Shown here in pieces: positions 56,754 through 64,000 of a DNA stretch of 64,000 bases. The DNA lies in assembly GCF_000730645.1 (NCBI RefSeq), contig NZ_BBIU01000016.1:124001-188000 (forward strand), read 5' to 3'. A program made the position numbers and the translations under genes. This DNA is from Pseudomonas parafulva NBRC 16636 = DSM 17004. Its GTDB lineage: Bacteria; Pseudomonadota; Gammaproteobacteria; Pseudomonadales; Pseudomonadaceae. The notes beneath the pieces were generated by a model that was not told the origin of the DNA, did not search any database, and worked only from the letters and a program-made list of their open reading frames with translations. Position 1 is the stretch's first letter. The number at the start of each line of letters is the position of its first letter.

Positions 56754-56918
56754 ATGAGCAAAAAGCCGAAAAAACACGGCCCCAACAAGGCCAAGTCCAT
56801 CGTCGCCCAACCGCTGTTCCGCTGCCGCCAGGAACAACCGGAAAAAGGCAAAGGCAGCTACCGCCGCGAAGCCTTCCAATCGAGAGATTGGGAGGCTTCC
56901 TACTTTTTGGCTGCATGA
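56754..56918 (+). CDS. arfA: Alternative ribosome-rescue factor ArfA
   Basis: The 54-residue protein has the ArfA signature: a basic N-terminus (KKPKKHGPNKAKS), a core PLFRCRQE, then the KGKGSYRR motif. ArfA releases ribosomes stalled on messages without a stop codon, working with release factor RF2 when trans-translation fails. The full-length protein ends in SYFLAA, a tail like that of the ssrA tag. The terminator hairpin at 56868-56908 lies inside the gene, from codon 39 on, so transcripts ending there lack a stop codon. This matches the known E. coli arfA strategy, in which the truncated product is the stable one. Confidence 0.93.
   Translation: MSKKPKKHGPNKAKSIVAQPLFRCRQEQPEKGKGSYRREAFQSRDWEASYFLAA
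56868..56908 (+). terminator. Terminator hairpin inside arfA
   Basis: Arms GAAGCCTTCCAATC and GATTGGGAGGCTTC (56868-56881 and 56886-56899, one G-T pair) with loop GAGA are followed by CTACTTTTT (T run 56904-56908). The stop codon of arfA is at 56916-56918, beyond the T run, so a transcript ended here has no stop codon. Confidence 0.85.
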
Positions 56919-56978
56919 AAGCATCCGGGCTGCAGGCATGATATGGTCTTCACCTGACCTGTAATTCTGGATCTGTGC

Positions 56979-58295
56979 ATGCTCCTCCGTCCTCTTCCTC
57001 GTTGGGATACCCGCCAGCTGATCGCGGCGTCCAGCTTCATCCTGCTGGTCGCGTGTGCCGAAAAGCCCACGGCAGCCGACGCACTGCAGCTTGCACCTGC
57101 GCAACCGGCACCTGTGGTGAACGTGCCTGGCGCTGCACCTGACACCAGCACCGATATCCAACCCCTGCAAACTTTCGCCCAATGGCAGGCAGGCTTCCGC
57201 CAACAGGCCCTGCAAGCGGGTATCGCCCCGTCCACGTTCGACCGCGCCTTCATTGGCGTCACACCCGACATGGACGTGATCAAGGCCGATCGCAGCCAGC
57301 CCGAGTTCAGCCGACCAGTGTGGGAGTACCTCGAGGGCGCGCTGTCCCCTCTGCGGGTGCGCAACGGCAAAAAACTGTTGGAGCAGAACGCCGAGCTGCT
57401 GACCCGCATCGAGCAGCGTTATGGCGTGGACCGCCAGGTACTGGTTGCGGTCTGGGGCATGGAGAGCAATTTCGGCCAGTTCCAGGGCAACAAGTCCGTT
57501 ATCCGCTCACTGGCCACCTTGGCTTACGAAGGCCGCCGCCCGCAGTTCGCCCAGGACCAGCTGATTGCCGCGCTGCAGATCATCCAGCACGGCGATATCC
57601 AGCCAGAGGCCATGCGTGGCTCCTGGGCCGGCGCCATGGGCCAGACCCAGTTCATCCCCACCACCTACAACACCCACGCCGTGGACTTCGACGGTGATGG
57701 CCGCCGTGACATCTGGAACAGCACACCCGATGCGCTGGCCTCCACGGCCCACTACCTGCAAAGCTCAGGTTGGAAGCGCGGTCAGCCATGGGGCTTCGAA
57801 GTGCAGGTGCCGGCCGGCTTCGACTACTGGCAGGCAGACGGCACCCAGCGCAAGCCGGTAGCCGAATGGCTGGAGATGGGCGTGAAACTGCCCGCAGGCA
57901 CGCAATTGCCGGCCGGCAGCAACCAGCTGTCGGCAGCCCTGCTGCTGCCCGCAGGTGCCAAAGGCCCCGCGTTTCTGGTGCTGGACAACTTCCGCGCCAT
58001 TCTCAAGTACAACAATTCTTCGGCTTACGCGCTGGCAGTGAGCCTGTTGGGTGACCGCTTCACCGGCTGGGGTTTCATTGCCGGTAGCTGGCCGAAAGAG
58101 GACCTGCCCCTGAGCCGCAGCGAGCGTGTGGAGCTGCAAAACCTGCTCAATGCCAGAGGGCATGAGGCGGGCAACGCGGATGGCATCATCGGCGCCAATA
58201 CCCGTAAGGCAATACGCACCGCCCAGCAAGAGCTGGGGTGGCCGGCAGACGGCTACCCGACCCAGAAGCTGCTCGAAAGCTTGCGCCAGCAGTAA
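56979..58295 (+). CDS. Lytic murein transglycosylase with a peptidoglycan-binding domain (MltB-like)
   Basis: The 438-residue protein has a lipoprotein-like signal (LVAC near residue 25), a long low-complexity region, then the lytic transglycosylase domain with the catalytic Glu in VWGMESNFGQFQGNKSV, FIPTTYNTHAVDFDGDG and ASTAHYLQSSGW. A C-terminal peptidoglycan-binding domain (GIIGANTRKAIRTAQQELGWPADGYPT) follows. It cuts peptidoglycan to make 1,6-anhydro ends. It is distinct from the mltB gene at the right edge. It converges on ldcA. Confidence 0.9.
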   Translation: MLLRPLPRWDTRQLIAASSFILLVACAEKPTAADALQLAPAQPAPVVNVPGAAPDTSTDIQPLQTFAQWQAGFRQQALQAGIAPSTFDRAFIGVTPDMDVIKADRSQPEFSRPVWEYLEGALSPLRVRNGKKLLEQNAELLTRIEQRYGVDRQVLVAVWGMESNFGQFQGNKSVIRSLATLAYEGRRPQFAQDQLIAALQIIQHGDIQPEAMRGSWAGAMGQTQFIPTTYNTHAVDFDGDGRRDIWNSTPDALASTAHYLQSSGWKRGQPWGFEVQVPAGFDYWQADGTQRKPVAEWLEMGVKLPAGTQLPAGSNQLSAALLLPAGAKGPAFLVLDNFRAILKYNNSSAYALAVSLLGDRFTGWGFIAGSWPKEDLPLSRSERVELQNLLNARGHEAGNADGIIGANTRKAIRTAQQELGWPADGYPTQKLLESLRQQ

Positions 58296-58301
58296 CGCTA
58301 C

Positions 58302-58331
58302 CGGGCTGCGGCGCTACCCTGCAGCCCCGGC
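58302..58331. terminator. GC-rich hairpin between convergent genes
   Basis: CCGGGCTGC and GCAGCCCCGG (within 58302-58331) can pair with one bulge across a 12-base loop. It sits between the ends of the transglycosylase gene and ldcA and would serve either direction. There is no clear T run. Confidence 0.55.
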
Positions 58332-58335
58332 ACGC

Positions 58336-59277
58336 TCACACCTCGAACAGGTTCTGCTCCAGCACCAGCGCCTGAGCATCGCTGTCCAGGGTCACCCGTG
58401 CGCCAAGCGGCAGGCACACGTTGGGGTCGCAGTGGCCGCTGCGCCACCCCGCCAGCACCGGCACACCCAACGGCGCAAATGTATCACGCAGTAACGGCGT
58501 CAACGCCGCCGTGGTGATGCCGGCAAAGTCACCCACCAATACCCCTTTCACCCCCTGCAGCTTGCCCGCCAGACGCAACTGGGTCAGCAGGCGATCAACC
58601 CGGTAGAGCGGCTCATTGACGTCTTCGATGAACAGGATGCAGCCCTGGGTGTCTAGCTCCGCCAGCGTGCCCATCGTCGCGCCCAGCATCGACAGGTTGC
58701 CACCCAGCAGCGGCCCGCTGGCAGCACCTGGCAGTACGGTCGTCAGCGCGAAGTCAGCTGGGTGCACGATCGGCTCCCCTGCCCTCACCAGCCCGCCCAA
58801 TTGTGCCAACAGCGACGCCTCGGTGGGTGCCCGCTTGGCACCCAGCAAGTCGGCATTGAGCATGCCACCGTGGAAGGTAATCAACCCCGTGTGCCGGTAG
58901 AAAGCGGTGTGCAGCGCCGTGATGTCGCTGTAACCGATCAAAGGTTTAGGGTTGCCCCGCACCTGCTCGAAATCGAGCTGATCGAGCAGGCGCATACTGC
59001 CGTAGCCCCCGCGCATGCACAAAATGGCATCGACCTCAGGGTCGGCAAACGCACCCTGCAGGTCGTGCAACCGCTGGCTGTCCGCGCCCGCCAGGTACCC
59101 CTCGGCCTGGATGGCGCCCGGGAAAACACGGCAGCGGTAACCGCGATCGGCAAACCACTGCATCGCCTTCTGCGTGTCCAGGCGTGCCGGGCCCGCAGGG
59201 GCAACCACCGCAAAACAGCTACCCGGGCGGACCGGCCTGGGCAACGCAGTGGCAAGGGCTTCAACACAGTTCATCAT
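58336..59277 (-). CDS. ldcA: LD-carboxypeptidase A (muropeptide recycling)
   Basis: The 313-residue protein has the S66 peptidase motifs: the nucleophile Ser in LIGYSDITALHTA, with a later Glu and His, and MRGGYGSMRLLDQLD. It cleaves the terminal D-alanine from L,D-linked tetrapeptides in recycled peptidoglycan. Two ATGs lie in tandem; the second is at the better distance from GGAG upstream. It is convergent with the MltB-like gene, so two muropeptide genes meet here. Confidence 0.93.
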   Translation of the reverse strand: MMNCVEALATALPRPVRPGSCFAVVAPAGPARLDTQKAMQWFADRGYRCRVFPGAIQAEGYLAGADSQRLHDLQGAFADPEVDAILCMRGGYGSMRLLDQLDFEQVRGNPKPLIGYSDITALHTAFYRHTGLITFHGGMLNADLLGAKRAPTEASLLAQLGGLVRAGEPIVHPADFALTTVLPGAASGPLLGGNLSMLGATMGTLAELDTQGCILFIEDVNEPLYRVDRLLTQLRLAGKLQGVKGVLVGDFAGITTAALTPLLRDTFAPLGVPVLAGWRSGHCDPNVCLPLGARVTLDSDAQALVLEQNLFEV

Positions 59278-59327
59278 GCAACTCCGAATAGCGTATGCCC
59301 GACAGCTTAAGGCCTGTGAGCCGCAAA

Positions 59328-59366
59328 AAAAATGCCGATGCTACCCCAGGGCGCACCGGCATTTTT
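59328..59366 (-). terminator. Intrinsic terminator of the lipA end, both directions
   Basis: Arms AAAAATGCCG and CGGCATTTTT (59328-59337 and 59357-59366) with a partly paired loop are flanked by T runs on both strands. On the minus strand the run of T (eight) is the stronger one, which fits the end of the ybeD-lipB-lipA transcript. Confidence 0.85.
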
Positions 59367-59380
59367 GCACACGCTATAAC

Positions 59381-60397
59381 TCAGAGCTTGATCTTGGCTT
59401 CGTGCGCCTGCTGGTCGGCATGGTAGGACGAGCGCACCAGTGGCCCGGACGCAACGTTCTTGAAGCCCATCTTGTAGCCTTCCTCGGCGAACCAGGCAAA
59501 GGTATCCGGGTGCACGAAACGCTGCACCGGCAAGTGGCTGCGGGACGGTTGCAGGTACTGGCCCAGGGTGAGCATGTCGATGTCATGCTCGCGCATGCGG
59601 TGCATCACCTCGATGACTTCTTCGTCGGTTTCACCCAGGCCCAGCATCAGGCCCGACTTGGTCGGTACATGGGGCACCAACTGCTTGAACTTCTGCAGCA
59701 GGTCCAGGGACCAGTCGTAGTCCGAACCGGGGCGCGCGGCCTTGTACAGGCGCGGTACGGTTTCAAGGTTATGGTTGAACACGTCTGGCGGCTCTTGCGC
59801 GGTGATTTCCAGCGCAACGTCCATGCGGCCGCGGTAGTCCGGCACCAGGGTTTCCAGCTGCACACCCGGCGACAGGGCACGAATTTCGCGGATGCAGTCG
59901 GCAAAGTGCTGGGCACCACCGTCACGCAGGTCATCACGGTCTACGGAGGTGATGACCACGTACTTGAGCCGCAGGTCGGCGATGGCAACGGCCAGGTTCT
60001 TCGGCTCGTCCACATCCAGTGGCTTCGGCCGACCATGCCCCACGTCGCAGAACGGGCAGCGACGGGTGCAGATGTCGCCCATGATCATGAAGGTGGCGGT
60101 GCCGCCCGAGAAGCACTCGCCCAGGTTAGGGCAAGAGGCCTCTTCGCAGACGCTGTGCAGCTTGTGCTTGCGCAGCAGTTGCTTGATACGGTCCACCTCG
60201 GGCGATACCGGGATGCGCACACGAATCCAGTCGGGCTTCTTCGGCAGCTCGTCGGTGGGGATGATCTTCACCGGAATGCGGGCTACTTTTTCGGCACCCC
60301 GCAGCTTGACCCCGGCTTCCACCTTTTTTGGCGCCGGGCGTGGGGTGACGTCCTGGGTAGGGATCAGGTTCGGCACGGCTTCTTGCACAATAGTCAT
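59381..60397 (-). CDS. lipA: Lipoyl synthase
   Basis: The 338-residue protein has the radical-SAM cluster CTRRCPFC (CxxxCxxC) and the second cluster [12 protein letters not shown] upstream, as in LipA. It inserts two sulfur atoms into an octanoyl chain to make lipoyl groups. It follows lipB by two bases. GGAA lies before the ATG; the ribosome site is weak. A strong terminator lies just after it. Confidence 0.98.
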   Translation of the reverse strand: MTIVQEAVPNLIPTQDVTPRPAPKKVEAGVKLRGAEKVARIPVKIIPTDELPKKPDWIRVRIPVSPEVDRIKQLLRKHKLHSVCEEASCPNLGECFSGGTATFMIMGDICTRRCPFCDVGHGRPKPLDVDEPKNLAVAIADLRLKYVVITSVDRDDLRDGGAQHFADCIREIRALSPGVQLETLVPDYRGRMDVALEITAQEPPDVFNHNLETVPRLYKAARPGSDYDWSLDLLQKFKQLVPHVPTKSGLMLGLGETDEEVIEVMHRMREHDIDMLTLGQYLQPSRSHLPVQRFVHPDTFAWFAEEGYKMGFKNVASGPLVRSSYHADQQAHEAKIKL

Positions 60398-60399
60398 AT

Positions 60400-61047
60400 T
60401 CAGTCGATTCCGCCCGTGAGGGTCGTCTGCTCAGCGTAGTCGAGGTGCTTGACCAGCTGTCCGCGCAGCCTCGTCCTGACCTCGTCGAGTTCGATCGGGC
60501 CTGCCAGGTCACGCAGCTGGGTCATGGCCAGCCCCGCATAACCGCAGGGGTTGATTCGGCGGAATGGCGCAAGGTCCATGTCCACGTTCAGGGCAAGGCC
60601 ATGAAACGAACGGCCGTTGCGAATGCGCAGGCCGAGGGAGGCAATCTTGGCTCCGTCGACGTAGACACCCGGCGCGTCGGGCTTGGCGGCAGCCTGCACG
60701 GCGTAACTGCCCAGCAAGTCGATCAAGGTGCGCTCGATGCGGCTCACCAGGTCACGCACACCAAACCCAAGCCGACGCACATCCAGCAGCAGGTAGGCCA
60801 CCAGTTGCCCGGGGCCATGGTAGGTCACCTGGCCACCGCGGTCGGTCTGCACCACCGGGATGTCGCCCGGCACCAGCAGGTGCTCGGCCTTGCCAGCCTG
60901 GCCCTGGGTGAACACCGCTGGGTGCTCGACCAGCCAGACTTCGTCCTGAGTATCCGGGCCGCGCTGCTCGGTAAAGCGCCGCATGGCCTCCAGCACCGGT
61001 TCATAGGGCTGCAGGCCAAGCTCGCGAAAACCGAGACAGCCGGGCAT
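60400..61047 (-). CDS. lipB: Octanoyltransferase LipB
   Basis: The 215-residue protein has the LipB motifs [19 protein letters not shown] and [18 protein letters not shown] ([18 protein letters not shown]), with the catalytic Cys in [13 protein letters not shown]. It moves the octanoyl group from ACP to lipoate-dependent proteins. The ATG at 61047 overlaps the ybeD stop; a GTG one codon earlier at 61050 gives the overlap TGATG-type and is an alternative. The operon order ybeD-lipB-lipA is conserved in gamma-proteobacteria. Confidence 0.97.
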   Translation of the reverse strand: MPGCLGFRELGLQPYEPVLEAMRRFTEQRGPDTQDEVWLVEHPAVFTQGQAGKAEHLLVPGDIPVVQTDRGGQVTYHGPGQLVAYLLLDVRRLGFGVRDLVSRIERTLIDLLGSYAVQAAAKPDAPGVYVDGAKIASLGLRIRNGRSFHGLALNVDMDLAPFRRINPCGYAGLAMTQLRDLAGPIELDEVRTRLRGQLVKHLDYAEQTTLTGGID

Positions 61048-61322
61048 CACAGTACCATTTTCACGATGCCGGTCGCGCGCAAGGCGCTGTTGATATCGTG
61101 CAGCTGGTTTTCGCTTTCCGCCACGATGTGCAACTGCACGGTGGTGTACTTGCCTTCCTTGCTTTGCCGCTCGGCCAACGTGGACAGATCGACCTTGGCG
61201 TACTTGCTGAGGATTTCGATCACGGTGTCCTTGAAGCCGACAACGGTGTCGCCAATGACCTTGATCGGGTAATCGGCGCAGGGGAATTCGATTTTATGGG
61301 ATTTGACGTCTGGTTCGCTCAT
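61047..61322 (-). CDS. ybeD: DUF493-family protein YbeD
   Basis: The 91-residue protein matches YbeD, with [19 protein letters not shown] and the ending GIVKMVL. The family has an ACT-like fold and is thought to regulate lipoate metabolism by contacting lipB or a carrier protein. GAGG lies nine bases before the ATG. It overlaps the lipB start and is preceded by a terminator-like hairpin of the dacA gene. Confidence 0.93.
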   Translation of the reverse strand: MSEPDVKSHKIEFPCADYPIKVIGDTVVGFKDTVIEILSKYAKVDLSTLAERQSKEGKYTTVQLHIVAESENQLHDINSALRATGIVKMVL

Positions 61323-61356
61323 GGCGGAAACGGCCTCACAAGCCGTGGCAACAACA

Positions 61357-61382
61357 ACGCCCCCGCGGCTGCGCGGGGGCGT
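61357..61382 (-). terminator. Hairpin after dacA, before ybeD
   Basis: Arms ACGCCCCCGCG and CGCGGGGGCGT (61357-61367 and 61372-61382) with loop GCTG form an 11-bp perfect stem. On the minus strand TTGTTGTTGCC follows, T-rich but not a full run. It may end or reduce transcription from dacA into ybeD-lipB-lipA. Confidence 0.7.
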
Positions 61383-61394
61383 GCAGGTCACGTA

Positions 61395-62555
61395 TCAGTT
61401 GAACAACCCGAAGAAGAATAGGCGGATGCTATCCCACATACGGCGGAAGATACCACCTTCCTCGACGCCATCGAGGGCGATCAGGTCGGCGCTGTGAACC
61501 ACTTTGTCGTCCAGTTTGACTTCGACCTTACCAATCACGTCGCCTTTGGCGATGGGGGCAGTCAGCTGCGGGTTCATGGTCATCGAAGCCTGCAGGCGCT
61601 TGAGCTGGCCTTTAGGCATGGTCATGGTCAGGTCTTCTGCCAGGCCGGCCTTCACTTCGCTGGTAGCACCCTTCCACACCGGGGCCTTGGCCAGTTCGGT
61701 ACCCTTCTGGTAGAAGGTCTGGGTTTCGAAGAAGCGGAAGCCGTAGGTCAGCAGCTTCTGGGTTTCAGCAGCGCGGGACTGCTCGCTGTTGGTACCGAAC
61801 ACCACGGCAATCAGGCGCTGGCCGTCACGTACGGCGGAGGCCACCATGCAGTAGCCGGCTTCCTCGGTGTGGCCGGTTTTCAGGCCGTCGACCGTCTTGT
61901 CGCGCCACAGCAGCAGGTTGCGGTTAGGCTGCTTGATGTTGTTCCAGAAGAACTCTTTTTGCGAGTATATGGCGTAGTGGGCCGGGTCGACGTTGATGAT
62001 CGCACGGGCCAGGGTCGCCATGTCGTGGGCAGAGGAATAGTGCTCTGGGTTCGGCAGGCCGGTGGGGTTCATGAAGTGGCTGTTGGTCATGCCCAGGTCG
62101 GCAGCCGTCTTGTTCATCATGTCGGCGAAGGCATCTTCGCTGCCGGCGATGTGCTCGGACAGGGCCACAGACGCGTCGTTGCCCGACTGAATGATGATGC
62201 CGTGCAGCAGGTCGCTGACGGTGACCTGGCTGCCCACCTTGATGAACATGCGCGAACCACCGGTACGCCAGGCGTTCTCGCTGACGGTAACGGGGTCGTT
62301 TTCACCAATTTGGCCACGACGGATGTCCAGGGTGGCGATGTAGGCGGTCATCAGCTTGGTCAGGCTGGCTGGCGGCAGGCGCTCGTCACCGTTGTTCTCG
62401 ACCAGCACGTTGCCGCTGGACGCGTCCATGAGTACATAGGACTTGGCTGCCAACTGGGGTGGTGCCGGGGTCATCTGCTCGGCCGCGAAGGCGGCCGGCG
62501 TGATCATCAGCAGTACGGGCAGGCAAAGTCGTTTGGCAAGGTTGGTGATATTCAT
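61395..62555 (-). CDS. dacA: D-alanyl-D-alanine carboxypeptidase (PBP5/6-like)
   Basis: The 386-residue protein has a signal peptide, the active-site SxxK in PPASLTKLM, SGN in IIQSGNDAS, and KTG in DGLKTGHTEEAG, followed by a C-terminal amphipathic helix (IRLFFFGLF) that anchors it to the membrane. It trims the terminal D-alanine of peptidoglycan stem peptides. GAGAG lies before the ATG at 62555; the longer frame upstream is not protein-like and overlaps a repeat. It is downstream of rlpA. Confidence 0.96.
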   Translation of the reverse strand: MNITNLAKRLCLPVLLMITPAAFAAEQMTPAPPQLAAKSYVLMDASSGNVLVENNGDERLPPASLTKLMTAYIATLDIRRGQIGENDPVTVSENAWRTGGSRMFIKVGSQVTVSDLLHGIIIQSGNDASVALSEHIAGSEDAFADMMNKTAADLGMTNSHFMNPTGLPNPEHYSSAHDMATLARAIINVDPAHYAIYSQKEFFWNNIKQPNRNLLLWRDKTVDGLKTGHTEEAGYCMVASAVRDGQRLIAVVFGTNSEQSRAAETQKLLTYGFRFFETQTFYQKGTELAKAPVWKGATSEVKAGLAEDLTMTMPKGQLKRLQASMTMNPQLTAPIAKGDVIGKVEVKLDDKVVHSADLIALDGVEEGGIFRRMWDSIRLFFFGLFN

Positions 62556-62720
62556 CCGTCTCTCGAAAATCGCTAATGGTCTGAGATGTTTCCTGGGCAA
62601 GCGCATGCGCCCAGCACCCGTCATTCTGCTTGTATGGCCGTCGGCCTGATGCGGCATCATGCCGCTGCGGGCAAAACCGGCATTGTACATGGCCGGCACC
62701 GGCAGTTCATGACAAAAGCG

Positions 62721-62793
62721 GCAAGCTGCAAGCTTCAAGCTGCAAGAAAAGGCAGATTGGCTTTTCCTTGCGGCTTGCAGCTTGCGGCTTGCA
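62721..62793 (-). repeat. Long hairpin built from a 7-base repeat between rlpA and dacA
   Basis: Copies of GCTTGCA or GCTTGAA and their complements form two arms, about 62721-62751 and 62761-62793, that can pair over about 30 bases with few mismatches. On the minus strand it lies after the rlpA stop and could end or stabilise the rlpA transcript before dacA. Tandem copies of this short word are common between genes in pseudomonads. Confidence 0.7.
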
Positions 62794-62823
62794 GCTGGCG
62801 GCGTGCCGCCTGCCGCCCGCCGG

Positions 62824-63825
62824 TCAGTCTGTGACCAGCTTGGCCTGGCCCAAGTTCGCCAGGCGGATGCTGTTCTGCGCCTGCTGGATTTCACCTTGGC
62901 TGTTGATCGGCCCCAGGCGCACGCGGTGCAGGGTCTGCTGGTTGCGTACGATCGAGCTGATGAACACGGGCGCGCTGACCATGCTGCTCAACTTCGAGCG
63001 CAACAGCTCGGCGGCGTCCGGGTTGGCGAAGGCCCCCACCTGCAGGAAGCTGCCGGCGTTGCCACCCGGCACGTTGTTGCCACCCACCTGCACCGGCACC
63101 ACAGGCGCCGCGTGCTGCTGCGGCGGCGGGGTCCACTGCTCTACACGCCCGGTGTTGGCCGGCATGGCCTGGGTCTGGGCTACCTGCGGCTCCTTGAGCA
63201 CCAATGGCGGGGTCTGTCCACGCTGGGCCCACCACTGCTGAGGGTCGATGCCTTCCACACGCACGTGCGCGGTGCCGGTTTCGGCGTAGCCAAGCTTTTT
63301 CGCAGCCGCATACGACAAGTCGATGATGCGGTCCGAGTAGAACGGGCCACGGTCATTTACCCGCAGGATGACGCTGCGGCCGTTGGCCAGGTTGGTGACC
63401 CGCACATAGGCAGGCAGCGGCAACGTCTTGTGCGCGGCGCTCATGCCGTACAGGTCATACAGCTCGCCGTTGGCGGTGTTCTGGCCATGGAACTTGGTGC
63501 CGTACCAAGACGCAGTACCCTCGGCGCGGTAGTTGCGCGCATCCTGCATCGGGTAGTAGGTCTTGCCCAGCACCGTGTACGGGTTGGCCTTGTAGTTGCC
63601 GGTGTGCACGGTGGGGGTGGCGTCCGGGATTTTGTTGACATCCACATCCCACCAGGGCGCGCCGTCTTTGTGCGCCCGGTTGATGTCAAGGCCAGGCTGG
63701 CTGCGCACCACATTACCACCGCTGCTTTGCGGTGCCGGGCGGCTGGAGGAGCAGCTGGCCAGCACCAGGCCGACGGCCAGGCAGGTGAACAGCTTGAAAG
63801 AAGTGGCAGAGATGATTGCGCGCAT
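62824..63825 (-). CDS. rlpA: Rare lipoprotein A, septal lytic transglycosylase
   Basis: The 333-residue protein has a lipoprotein signal (lipobox LASC, Cys at residue 25), then a double-psi beta-barrel with ASWYGTKFHGQNTANGE and RSVILRVNDRGPF, which holds the catalytic Glu and Asp region, and a C-terminal SPOR domain (GSFLQVGAFANPDAAELL) that binds septal peptidoglycan. RlpA cuts denuded glycan strands at the division site in pseudomonads. Its ATG directly follows the mltB TAA with no gap. Confidence 0.97.
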   Translation of the reverse strand: MRAIISATSFKLFTCLAVGLVLASCSSSRPAPQSSGGNVVRSQPGLDINRAHKDGAPWWDVDVNKIPDATPTVHTGNYKANPYTVLGKTYYPMQDARNYRAEGTASWYGTKFHGQNTANGELYDLYGMSAAHKTLPLPAYVRVTNLANGRSVILRVNDRGPFYSDRIIDLSYAAAKKLGYAETGTAHVRVEGIDPQQWWAQRGQTPPLVLKEPQVAQTQAMPANTGRVEQWTPPPQQHAAPVVPVQVGGNNVPGGNAGSFLQVGAFANPDAAELLRSKLSSMVSAPVFISSIVRNQQTLHRVRLGPINSQGEIQQAQNSIRLANLGQAKLVTD

Positions 63826-64000
63826 TTACTTGACGCCCCGTGCTTGGACCAGCTGTTCCGAAAGCTGATGCACCGCCATGGCATACATCACGCTGCGGTT
63901 GTAGCGAGTGATCGCATAAAAGTTCTTCAGGCCCAGCCAGTACTCAGGGCCGTTTTCACCCTCCAGGCGGAAGGCGGTTACTGGCAGATCGTCACGCAGC
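63826..64000 (-). CDS. mltB: Lytic murein transglycosylase B, C-terminal part (cut by window edge)
   Basis: The last 57 residues are visible, read to the TAA at 63828-63826. They include YWLGLKNFYAITRYNRSVMYAMAVHQLSEQL, the conserved end of MltB in which Asn-Phe-Tyr-Ala-Ile-Thr-Arg-Tyr-Asn is typical. It is followed immediately by rlpA, so the two are one transcript, as in other pseudomonads. MltB cuts peptidoglycan to 1,6-anhydromuropeptides. Confidence 0.93.
   Translation of the reverse strand, partial: LRDDLPVTAFRLEGENGPEYWLGLKNFYAITRYNRSVMYAMAVHQLSEQLVQARGVK

Overview
The window looks like a chromosome segment of a fluorescent pseudomonad, most likely of the Pseudomonas putida group. Base composition is GC-rich. 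The right-hand gene order (hemL, phoL-like, ybeY, corC, lnt, leuS, lptE, holA, arfA, and mltB-rlpA-dacA-ybeD-lipB-lipA) is the usual pseudomonad order. A REP pair of the P. putida type lies at 25235-25325. No rRNA, tRNA or CRISPR array was seen.

Positions 1-13980 hold an almost complete type IVB (Icm/Dot, IncI-like) secretion or conjugation operon, all on the minus strand. In transcription order it reads: a DotJ-like gene, dotI, dotH, dotG, dotF, dotE, dotP, dotN, dotO, dotL, a zinc-ribbon membrane protein, a lytic transglycosylase, dotD, and dotC (cut by the window edge). From dotJ to dotO this matches the Legionella icmM-L-K-E-G-C-D-J-B order, and dotD-dotC matches the Legionella dotDCB operon. 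The cluster is probably part of an integrative conjugative element, but no integrase, relaxase or attachment site is visible. The most remarkable feature is a 150-residue in-frame insertion in the coupling ATPase DotL. It sits exactly between the Walker A lysine and threonine and has the features of a mini-intein without a homing endonuclease. Its first residue is Pro, and it carries the Trp/Cys/Thr signature of class 3 inteins (W208, C272, T290, then H291-N292 and +1 Thr293). The type IV coupling protein therefore cannot have a P-loop until the intein splices out.

Positions 13981-14735 are a gene-poor transition with AT-rich stretches and short repeats. Ordinary chromosomal genes follow: an amino-acid permease; an iron/cobalamin-type ABC importer; tesB with a HAD phosphatase; a deacetylase; a flavoprotein; an RhlE-type helicase; an EamA exporter; an exonuclease and NYN protein pair; HrpB; a CDF metal exporter; an Lrp regulator; rluE and amn; an acyl-CoA dehydrogenase; a 7TM sensor kinase; the thiD-thiE-hemL operon; the phoL-ybeY-corC-lnt operon of ribosome maturation and envelope maintenance; leuS-lptE-holA; arfA; and the cell-wall/lipoate block at the right edge.

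Non-coding points of note are a probable structured small RNA with its own terminator at 35999-36189 (minus strand); an arfA gene whose terminator hairpin lies inside the reading frame and whose full-length product ends in LAA; four DnaA-box-like sites within 600 bases near 23825-24423; and several perfect hairpins and REP-type repeats between genes.
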